From NCBI GenBank assembly GCA_013298765.1, contig JAAFJA010000002.1, positions 486,413-550,412 on the forward strand: DNA of 64,000 bases, in the 5' to 3' direction. Under the pieces are notes generated by a model, which ran no database searches, was not told the origin of the DNA, and saw nothing but the letters and a program-made list of their open reading frames with translations. Positions 44,035-51,574 of this stretch are shown here, one piece after another; within the stretch, counting starts at the first letter, position 1, and every line of letters begins with the position of its first letter. The DNA is from Betaproteobacteria bacterium. Its GTDB lineage: Bacteria; Pseudomonadota; Gammaproteobacteria; Burkholderiales; Casimicrobiaceae. The position numbers and the translations under genes are program-made.

Positions 44035-45027
44035 ATGCCCAAGGTGACATCTTCCTACCGCGCTCCATGGTGGCTTCCCACGGGCCATCTGCAAAGCATT
44101 TACGCGCAGTTCTTGCCGCGACCGAAAATGGGTTATCGACGGGAGCGCTTGGAACTTGCAGACGGTGACTTCGTTGATCTTGATTGGTCGGAACCCACGC
44201 CAGCACAGGAATCCAACCCCCAATTCGCTAAGGCGATACTAGTCTTTTTCCACGGACTCGAAGGTTCATCTAACTCGCAGTATTGCCTTCATTCAATGGG
44301 CAAAGCAAATGAAAGCGGTTGGATTGGCGTCGTCGCACATTTTCGTGGGTGCTCCGGTGAACCGAATCGGCTTCCTCGCTCATACCACTCAGGCGACAGC
44401 GAGCACGCAGACATCGTTCTTCGCGAAATTCGCAAGCGATTCCCATCGCACAAAATTTTCGCGGTCGGCGTGTCGCTCGGCGGCAATGCGCTCACGAAAT
44501 GGTGCGGCGAGCAAGGCGATGCGGCGAAGGAGATCATCGACGCGGCGGCATCGGTGTGCAGCCCGCTCGATCTCGGCGTTTCAGCCGTCGCGATTCTTCA
44601 CTTTCGAAATCGGATCTTCAATCGCTACTTCATGAAATCGATGGGTGCGAGTTTCGCGAACCGCATGGAGCTGCATCCTGAGCTGCAAGAGAAAAAATTC
44701 TTGAAGACGCCGCGCGATTTCCCTGAGTTCGACGAGCACTACACGGCGCCGATGCACGGCTACACGAGCGCATGGGACTATTACGAACGCGCCTCTTCTC
44801 GCGGCTTCATCGCGAAAATTCGAGTGCCGTTTTTGCTCATCAATCCCGAGAATGATCCGTTCGTTCCGGCATGGTTGATGCCGAATGAAAACGAAGTGCC
44901 CGAAAACGTAACACTCGAACAGCCGAGCGGTGGCGGTCACGTGGGTTTCGTGACCGCACCGTTTCCGGGAAAGCTTGATTGGTTGCCGAAGCGATTAGTG
45001 GAGTTTTTCGCTTTGCATGCGAATTGA
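44035..45027 (+). CDS. YheT-type alpha/beta hydrolase
   Basis: 330 residues. Family hallmarks: WWLPTGHLQSIYAQF at the N-terminus, FFHGLEGSSNSQY, HFRGCSGEPN, nucleophile GVSLGGNAL, Asp in NPENDPF, and His in GGGHVGF. YheT/ABHD1-3-like hydrolases are cytoplasmic esterases of unknown physiological substrate. Confidence 0.93.
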   Translation: MPKVTSSYRAPWWLPTGHLQSIYAQFLPRPKMGYRRERLELADGDFVDLDWSEPTPAQESNPQFAKAILVFFHGLEGSSNSQYCLHSMGKANESGWIGVVAHFRGCSGEPNRLPRSYHSGDSEHADIVLREIRKRFPSHKIFAVGVSLGGNALTKWCGEQGDAAKEIIDAAASVCSPLDLGVSAVAILHFRNRIFNRYFMKSMGASFANRMELHPELQEKKFLKTPRDFPEFDEHYTAPMHGYTSAWDYYERASSRGFIAKIRVPFLLINPENDPFVPAWLMPNENEVPENVTLEQPSGGGHVGFVTAPFPGKLDWLPKRLVEFFALHAN

Positions 45028-45063
45028 TTCTCGTGGTCACTCTTACGGCCGACCGCAGCATGT

Positions 45064-45178
45064 TTCTTCGACGCAGATTAACGCAGATTTCACACGGATT
45101 TACGCAGATTTTTTCTATAGGGCGAGTTAACACCCCTATCCTGATCCGCGCGAGACCTGCGCAATCTGCGTCAAAGAA
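45064..45178. repeat. MITE-like element with 16-bp terminal inverted repeats
   Basis: TTCTTCGACGCAGATT (45064-45079) and AATCTGCGTCAAAGAA (45163-45178) are inverted with one mismatch. Inside, ACGCAGATT recurs at 45081 and 45102. Located between convergent genes. CGCAGATT-rich intergenic repeats are known from many genomes. Confidence 0.6.
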
Positions 45179-45188
45179 CGCAGAACAA

Positions 45189-46736
45189 CTAAGCCTGCGT
45201 AAAGTTTCCGTGGAAGCCAAGCGGTAGCCAGTACGGCAACCATGCCCGAGCAATTGGCCCATCCGCGACGCGATCAGCGCGGAACACGTTAACGCAGGTG
45301 CGTTGCTTCTTCACGTCAAACGTGGTGCCGAGGATCCAACCGTCGAGCTCACGAGTGCTGCCGGGTCGTGCGACCACGATGTGTTCTTCGACAACCGTAT
45401 CGAGACCGTAGTCGTAGCGTGTTACCGTGCCGTTCTCGACGTTGCGAACTTGTAGACCATGAAAGAACAAGCTCGTCTGCGAAGGACGCCAGCTCGCTGG
45501 CGCGACAACGAACTTTGCTTCATGTCCGATCATGCGTGGATCAAGCCGAGGAAATTCCTCGTCAGTACTGTCGTATGTCGACACGTGCGCATGCCCAGTC
45601 TCCATCTGAAAGCGTGCTGTGCGCAAGTGTGTGGCGGCGGGTTTCGTGGCTACACCGCGCATGATGTCGAACGCAGTCCCGCCGAGAAAGTTGTCATCGT
45701 GTGTACCCACGTAATTGAGCACGATCTCAGTACCACTCGGAGTGCGACGCTCATACGCGTTGCCGACGTGAAACACCATGTCATGCGGCAGATAGAACAT
45801 CTTGCCCGCGCCGATGTCGTCCTTCGGTGCAATCCAGATGCGCAGCGGCTCACCCTTGTGAGTACGCATCACATCAGTGCCGGACTTTCCTTTCGCCATT
45901 AAGTCAAAGTGAATAGTGACCGGCGGAATCGGCACGACCATATAACGCTCTGTGACTGCCATATCGTGATTCATGCCGCCTGCCACTTTCGCATCAAACG
46001 GCAGCACTGCGCTTTGCGCGCGTGCCAGTTTTCCTTGCGGATCGATGTGATAGGCAAACAGTCGATTGCCTGGGGTTCCGAAGTTCCAAAGGTTTCCCTG
46101 GGGATCAAGTTTTGGATGCGCGGAAAACGGCACTTGTGCCCAGCCATCTTTCCAGGTGACTGTACCTTTGGTTTCAAGCGTGGCTGGATCCATGTCATAC
46201 GCGCTGCCGCCCTCCCACATCGCGAGCACACGCCCCGCGTGCTCGATTGCATTTGTATTTGCGGTGTTCATCGCATCCGGTCCGGTGATGCGAATTTGCG
46301 GCCGAATTCCTGTTCCGAGTGCGGGAACCAAAAAGCGGTTTGCATCTGCTTCGGCTTTAAATTTCGCGGTTTGAACGAAGCGTCCGCGATGGCTCACCTT
46401 CGCGCCATCGAAACTGAACTGTTGCACCATACCGTCGCCATCAAACCAATGTTGATAACGCTCGCTGCCGCGCTCGAAGTTAGCGGGACCATTGCGATAG
46501 AAGCGACCACGCAACTCTCGCGGCAACTTGCCTTCAATCACGAGCGACTCGGTGTAGAGATCGCTTGCAGCGCCGCGAAACGGCGTTAAGCGTGGATCTT
46601 TGCCGACTGCCGCTGCAAAATCGTTTTTCACACTGGCAGGTGTATGTGCGTCCGCGCGCATCGGAAAAACCAAACCACCACCCGCGAGAGCGGCAGCACC
46701 AACAGTCATTCCAGATAAAAAATCACGACGTTTCAT
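45189..46736 (-). CDS. Tat-exported carotenoid oxygenase (RPE65/lignostilbene-dioxygenase family)
   Basis: 515 residues. A twin-arginine signal (MKRRDFLSGMTVGAAALAGG) starts the protein. The seven-bladed propeller dioxygenase supplies four iron-binding His, visible in FSAHPKLD, GMNHDMAVT, FFHGLQV and the last segment LPLGFHGNF. NGPANFER, WFDGDGMV and NYVGTHDDNF are other family segments. Cleaves a C=C bond of carotenoids or stilbenes; the substrate here and a periplasmic location are inference. The DUF2141 gene lies 12 bases upstream in the same direction. Confidence 0.93.
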   Translation of the reverse strand: MKRRDFLSGMTVGAAALAGGGLVFPMRADAHTPASVKNDFAAAVGKDPRLTPFRGAASDLYTESLVIEGKLPRELRGRFYRNGPANFERGSERYQHWFDGDGMVQQFSFDGAKVSHRGRFVQTAKFKAEADANRFLVPALGTGIRPQIRITGPDAMNTANTNAIEHAGRVLAMWEGGSAYDMDPATLETKGTVTWKDGWAQVPFSAHPKLDPQGNLWNFGTPGNRLFAYHIDPQGKLARAQSAVLPFDAKVAGGMNHDMAVTERYMVVPIPPVTIHFDLMAKGKSGTDVMRTHKGEPLRIWIAPKDDIGAGKMFYLPHDMVFHVGNAYERRTPSGTEIVLNYVGTHDDNFLGGTAFDIMRGVATKPAATHLRTARFQMETGHAHVSTYDSTDEEFPRLDPRMIGHEAKFVVAPASWRPSQTSLFFHGLQVRNVENGTVTRYDYGLDTVVEEHIVVARPGSTRELDGWILGTTFDVKKQRTCVNVFRADRVADGPIARAWLPYWLPLGFHGNFTQA

Positions 46737-46748
46737 GGGAACCTCTCG

Positions 46749-47207
46749 TTAAAACTTAATTGGGATGAGCGCGCTCGCGCCCTTGTACGCCACTTTCGTG
46801 TCTTTCCACGTCGGTGCGCCAAACATCGCAGGTGTGCCCGATGCCGCGTACGGCTCCGTTGGAATTCCGATCGGATTGGTGTCGAGCTTTTCGTTGCCGT
46901 TCATGTCTTGAATCGCGGTCACTGCGAACTCTTCTACGTTTAAGTCGCAAACAGGGATTTGCATGCTGCCATTCGTCACCTTCTGGGCGGTCATCCATGC
47001 CGGCTTCTTGAAAAACGTCTCGGCTGAGGTATAGACGGCGATCATCAGCATTCCTTCATTGGGCTTCAAGCCGCTGACTTCGAGCGTCGGGCATTTCACG
47101 TCTGAAGCCGTAGGGGCTGGCGAAGCCGCTGCGGTTTGCGCCCGGGCTTCAAATACAAACAGCAGAATTAACGCGAGCGCACCAACAGCCATCGCAATCT
47201 TTTTCAT
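46749..47207 (-). CDS. DUF2141 exported protein
   Basis: About 152 residues from MKKIAMAVG with a signal peptide ending EARAQ. The DUF2141 pattern is clear: LEVSGLKPNEGMLMIAVYTSAETFF, FAVTAIQDMNGNEKLDTNPIG, IPTEPYAASGTPAMFGAPTWKD. This Ca-binding-looking beta-sandwich has no established function but is often encoded with carotenoid-oxygenase or carotenoid-biosynthesis genes; here it precedes the oxygenase in one unit. Confidence 0.88.
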   Translation of the reverse strand: MKKIAMAVGALALILLFVFEARAQTAAASPAPTASDVKCPTLEVSGLKPNEGMLMIAVYTSAETFFKKPAWMTAQKVTNGSMQIPVCDLNVEEFAVTAIQDMNGNEKLDTNPIGIPTEPYAASGTPAMFGAPTWKDTKVAYKGASALIPIKF

Positions 47208-47429
47208 CGTCATCTCCAAAAAGAGGCTCGGGGGATTCGAGCGATGAGTGGATTTTTTGCGTGCGGCGGGAATATGTCACCGTAAGTGCGACGAGTATCC
47301 GTTTTCCGGCGCGAATTGCAGGCTTCGAGCGCGCCGCCGGAAATCGCGGTTTGTTCGCTGTTTGCGCCAGAAATCGGCAACTGGTCGCAGCGAATCTGCG
47401 AACCAGGCGAAGCTCACTACACTTTCGAT

Positions 47430-48620
47430 ATGAATTCCAAACCGAGCAATCAATCCGCGACACCCACGGCCGTACGGGCATCGCTTTTTGGCTTCCGCGA
47501 CGTCATGCGCTACTGGTGGTCATTCACTCCAGATCGCCCGGGCGCGCCATGGCAATATTTTGTTGCGACGCTGATCTACAACAGCCTGTTTGCTATTGTT
47601 TTATCCATCGCCTTTGTCGCGTTTGACTCCCGCGCAACCTGGTGGAAAACCTTCTTCGAGACCTTGCTGATCTCGAACTGCATTGGCTTTTCCATTCATT
47701 TGCTGATGGAACTGACGTTTGGCGCCATCCTTCCGCGGCTCAAACGTCAGTTGGCGCACTGGCAAAGCGGCGCAATTGCAATCTTTGTAGCGCTTGTCGG
47801 GATCTACTTGGGATACACCATCGCCTTTGCGTTCTTTGGTAGAAACTTCACAGCACTTATTCCGCGCTATCCACGATTTGCGCTTGGGATGTTGCTGATC
47901 GGGTTGCTAGGCTGCGTCCTTTGGCTGCTCATCATGGATGGGCAAACGCGGCGCGTTCGCGCGGAAGCGAACGATGCACGTCACGCGGAGGAGCGCCAAC
48001 GCCTGGCCGCCCAGGCGAAAGACGCCGAACTGCGAGCGCTACAAGCACAGATTGAGCCTCACTTTTTGTTCAACACGCTTGCCAACGTCCTCGCGTTGAT
48101 CGATTACGAGCCGCAAACCGCGAAGCGGATGCTCGATTCATTCATCACTCACCTTCGTCAGAGCCTGAATAGCTCCCGTCAGACACAGGCAACGCTCGGC
48201 AGTGAACTGGACCTCCTGCGCTCCTACTTGCAGCTGATAGAGATTCGGATGGGAAATCGACTTCGCTTCGAAATAGATTGTCCCGAGCAACTGCGCGCCA
48301 CTGCGTTTTCGCCACTGCTACTCCAGCCGCTTGTGGAAAACGCGGTCAAGTACGGGTTGGAGCCGAAAATTGAAGGTGGCACCGTCGCAATACGTGTGTC
48401 TAGCGATTCCAGTGCTATTCGCATCGACGTGATCGACGACGGCGTGGGATTGCACGCCAAATCAAGCGCCCGAAGCGGATCAGGCATGGGCATTTCAAAT
48501 ATCCGCGAACGCCTTGCTTCTCTCTATGGCGAGCGCGCCACCCTGGAAGTCGTCGCACGTCCATTGCCCGAAGTGGGTACCCAATCCTCCATCATCATCA
48601 AAGAGCCTATCAAGCCATGA
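47430..48620 (+). CDS. LytS/YehU-type sensor histidine kinase
   Basis: 396 residues from MNSKPSNQ. Four membrane helices in the first 160 residues, then a cytoplasmic coiled coil and the His_kinase domain (PF06580): LRALQAQIEPHFLFNTLANV with phospho-acceptor His, followed by LLQPLVENAVKYGLEP, IDDGVGLH and GMGISNIRERL (N, G1, G2 boxes). Overlaps its response regulator by 4 bases. Confidence 0.94.
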   Translation: MNSKPSNQSATPTAVRASLFGFRDVMRYWWSFTPDRPGAPWQYFVATLIYNSLFAIVLSIAFVAFDSRATWWKTFFETLLISNCIGFSIHLLMELTFGAILPRLKRQLAHWQSGAIAIFVALVGIYLGYTIAFAFFGRNFTALIPRYPRFALGMLLIGLLGCVLWLLIMDGQTRRVRAEANDARHAEERQRLAAQAKDAELRALQAQIEPHFLFNTLANVLALIDYEPQTAKRMLDSFITHLRQSLNSSRQTQATLGSELDLLRSYLQLIEIRMGNRLRFEIDCPEQLRATAFSPLLLQPLVENAVKYGLEPKIEGGTVAIRVSSDSSAIRIDVIDDGVGLHAKSSARSGSGMGISNIRERLASLYGERATLEVVARPLPEVGTQSSIIIKEPIKP

Positions 48621-49399
48621 GTATCCGCGCCATCATCGCAGACGATGAACCCTATCTTGCCCGCTTTCTCGCTGACGAACTGAAGAAAGTTTGGCCTGAG
48701 CTCGACATCGTTGCCACGCTAGGCAACGGCACGGATGCGGCGAAATCAATTGACGCACTTGAACCCGATGTCGCCTTCCTAGACATACAGATGCCCGGGC
48801 TTACGGGTCTCGAAGTGGCTCAAGGGGTGGAAGGAAAAACACTTTGCGTATTCGTCACTGCCTACGACGAATTTGCTGTTAAGGCGTTCGATGAAGGCGC
48901 GGTCGACTACCTGCTCAAGCCAGTGAACGCGGAGCGCCTGTTGAAAGCGGTTGATCGAGTCAAGCAGCGCGTGACGCCGGGGAGCGATTCAACCCAACTC
49001 CCCGCAAGTATCGCCACCACGCTACAACAGCTACTCGCAGGCAGCGCCACCAAACCCACAAGCTTTCTGCGCTACGTTCGTGCCCATGAACGAAACTCGC
49101 AAGGTGAACATGTCCTACAAATCGATGTTCACGACGTGCTCTACTTTGACGCCGCAGACAAATACACCTGCGTCGTTTTGCCGAGCGGCGAAAAGCTTTT
49201 GCGCACGTCTGTCAGCGAGCTCGAAGTACAACTCGATCCGTCGCTCTTCCAGCGTATTCACCGCTCCACGATGGTCAATCTTCGTTTCGTTCACTCAACG
49301 CGACGCGATGAATCCGGACGCATGTTCGTGCGCATCAAGGATCACAAACGTGAGCTCCCGGTCAGCCGCGCTTATCACGAGGCCTTCGCTCGGATGTAG
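48617..49399 (+). CDS. LytTR-family response regulator
   Basis: 260 residues. Receiver domain with acidic pocket ADDEP and phospho-acceptor Asp in VAFLDIQMPG, Thr/Lys in FVTAYDE and YLLKPVN; then a LytTR DNA-binding domain (DVLYFDAADKYTCVVLPSGE, LDPSLFQRIHRSTMVNLRFV). It is coupled by ATGA to the sensor kinase. Target genes are unknown; the carotenoid oxygenase unit lies upstream in the opposite direction. Confidence 0.95.
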   Translation: MSIRAIIADDEPYLARFLADELKKVWPELDIVATLGNGTDAAKSIDALEPDVAFLDIQMPGLTGLEVAQGVEGKTLCVFVTAYDEFAVKAFDEGAVDYLLKPVNAERLLKAVDRVKQRVTPGSDSTQLPASIATTLQQLLAGSATKPTSFLRYVRAHERNSQGEHVLQIDVHDVLYFDAADKYTCVVLPSGEKLLRTSVSELEVQLDPSLFQRIHRSTMVNLRFVHSTRRDESGRMFVRIKDHKRELPVSRAYHEAFARM

Positions 49400-49596
49400 T
49401 CCGCATCAATCGACCTAAGTGTTGGGCACTGCCCAATTACGAATCACGAGCGCGATGCCATAAATTTTTTGAACCTTGTCACCCGAACATTTCGGGCGCG
49501 CGATAGGTTCGAATCGAATCATTTCTAAAGAGAATTTTGGCTGGGGGAATTCTTTTGCGCCATGTGAGAAACGGCGCCGCATTTTTTGGACTTACG

Positions 49597-51375
49597 ATGA
49601 CGACCCACCGCGCACACTACGCTCGACTACCTCTTGAAACCGCATTCTCAAAAGCCTGGGCGACGTTACGTCTTAGCGTGGTGATTCTTGCCGCTTTGTT
49701 CACTAATTCTGTGTTTGCACAATTCGGCGACGGAACCGGCCAGGTACGAATCCCGACCAACGGCTCGTCCACGTCGCCGGAGTTTGGCCGTGCCATTGCG
49801 CTCTTTCCGAACGGGAAAATCGCTGTGGGTGGAGACTGCCTCGAAGGAGTCTGTGTGATCCGGCTAAATGCAGACGGCTCCATCGACACTACGTTTAATT
49901 CGACGGGTGCATATCCAGGAAAAGTCGTACTTCCGTGGCTTCTCGGAAGCAGCACGGCCGGTATCACCATGCGTTTGGCGATCGATGCGCAAGATCGAAT
50001 CGTGTTCGCAACCACATGCCGCGTGACCACAGGTGACCCGAATCGCTTCTGCGTCGCACGGATTACGCCGAGTGGTGCGCTTGATGCGAGCTTTACTGGC
50101 CCGGGCAGCGCGATCGGTCAGTTCCTTGTCCCTGTAACCAACGACAACAACACGTTTCGCGCGCTCCATCTGGCGCAATGGATGACGAACACTGGTGAGA
50201 CCCGACGCCGAATTTTGCTCGTTGGCCAGTGCGGCACGAGCTTTCAATGCATTGCCGTGCTCAACGATGCGGACGGCTCGCTCGATGGGTCGTTTGATCC
50301 ACCGAATTCGGCGCTCGCGAACGGTCTCTTCTCCTGGCAAATATCGCAGTCAATCGGCAATCGAGCACGCGGTGTACTCAGTCAATCGGGCAGCGACAAC
50401 AACGGAAAGATCGTCGTAGCAGGCAGTTGCTCTGTCGGCGGTACCTCTTCTGTGTGCTTGACCAAGTTCAACACCGACGGCAGTTTCGACAGCGACTTCA
50501 AGGGGCCCGACGGAACAGCAAGCGGCGCGTTCGTCCTCTATGCGTTTCGAGCACCCGGGAACCCCAACACCGTTAACCAAGCAACGCTCGATATCGCCGA
50601 GGCCGACGATGGCCGCTACTACCTTTTCTGCTCGCACGACAACAGCGCGCAGCTTTGCATCTATCGTCTGAATCGCGACGGATCGCTCGATCAATCGTTT
50701 GACAATGGCGGCGCGTTCCCGAACATCAAGGGACGCGTCATGCTCGATATCGGAATCAACAGCGGGGTACGCCTCGGGATTGACCGAGGAATCGATGCGC
50801 TTCGCGGCGCGCCGGTTGTTGGTGTCGAGTGCAACGGCCCTTGCATTGCCCGCGTTCGAGGATCGGGCGCCGTGGACACCGATCTGGTCGGACCGAATGG
50901 CGACGCCGCCGGCCAGTTCTACTTCGATCCTGGGCAGTTCAACGATTCAGTTGAAGATATGGCGGTCAATGCGCTGGGGGAGATTTTCACCGTCGGGACC
51001 TGCAACGGACAAGTTTGCGTCATCAAGTTCAAGCGAGATGGTGGACTGCTCACGAGCGAATGTCGCCGAAACGTTGACGGCGACGCTGCAGTGAGCGCCG
51101 CCTCCGATGGCGCAGCCATCGTTCGCTGGATGCGCGGTGCAACTGTCACACCACCAATCCCCGGCGGTCTGGGCTACGACATCGATGGCGATGGCGCAAT
51201 CAACGCGAGCCGCGACGGCGTGTTGCTGCTTCGCGGTTGGTTAGGTTTTAGCGGCAGCGCACTCACTTCGGGCGTCGACGCTGTAACGCATGCGAATCGA
51301 AGAACGCCGGCGCAGATTGAGAGTTACCTGCGGGTACGTTGTCGACTGCCTGCAGTGCCGCCGCCGACGATGTAG
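49597..51375 (+). CDS. Exported delta-60 repeat protein with a dockerin-like C-terminal module
   Basis: About 592 residues from MTTHRAHYAR; the hydrophobic stretch LSVVILAALFTNSVFAQ is the export signal. The body has about seven delta-60 (TIGR02608-like) repeats, e.g. FPNGKIAVGGDCLEGVC, VIRLNADGSIDTTFNSTG, VCLTKFNTDGSFDSDF, LCIYRLNRDGSLDQSF. The C-terminal 110 residues carry two copies of the module shared with the SBBP and RCC1 proteins, the second well conserved (YDIDGDGAINASRDGVLLLR then GWLGFSGSALTSG) and the first degenerate (VDGDAAVSAASDGAAIVRWM). Secreted or surface protein of unknown function. Confidence 0.86.
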   Translation: MTTHRAHYARLPLETAFSKAWATLRLSVVILAALFTNSVFAQFGDGTGQVRIPTNGSSTSPEFGRAIALFPNGKIAVGGDCLEGVCVIRLNADGSIDTTFNSTGAYPGKVVLPWLLGSSTAGITMRLAIDAQDRIVFATTCRVTTGDPNRFCVARITPSGALDASFTGPGSAIGQFLVPVTNDNNTFRALHLAQWMTNTGETRRRILLVGQCGTSFQCIAVLNDADGSLDGSFDPPNSALANGLFSWQISQSIGNRARGVLSQSGSDNNGKIVVAGSCSVGGTSSVCLTKFNTDGSFDSDFKGPDGTASGAFVLYAFRAPGNPNTVNQATLDIAEADDGRYYLFCSHDNSAQLCIYRLNRDGSLDQSFDNGGAFPNIKGRVMLDIGINSGVRLGIDRGIDALRGAPVVGVECNGPCIARVRGSGAVDTDLVGPNGDAAGQFYFDPGQFNDSVEDMAVNALGEIFTVGTCNGQVCVIKFKRDGGLLTSECRRNVDGDAAVSAASDGAAIVRWMRGATVTPPIPGGLGYDIDGDGAINASRDGVLLLRGWLGFSGSALTSGVDAVTHANRRTPAQIESYLRVRCRLPAVPPPTM

Positions 51376-51405
51376 CGGGGTGAGCAAATGGTGATAACTA
51401 ATTCC

Positions 51406-51500
51406 ATATAGCCCCAATAAATATCGGGCTAGGAGCAACAAATCGGCTGGATCACTTTTTAACTTTATTTTCGCATTGCCCTAATAGAATTTGGACTATA
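51406..51500. repeat. AT-rich paired-palindrome element, copy E
   Basis: Left half TAGCCCCAATAAATATCGGGCTA is itself a palindrome (positions 51409-51431); right half GCCCTAATAGAATTTGGAC at 51478-51496 is the inverted partner. Located 30 bases behind the delta-60 gene stop, between convergent genes. Confidence 0.68.
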
Positions 51501-51574
51501 CGCGATAAGCCGAACAGAGATCAGACCATCGAAGCCGACCTGCGTTGGCACTCTCGATCGCCTTAACGCATCAC

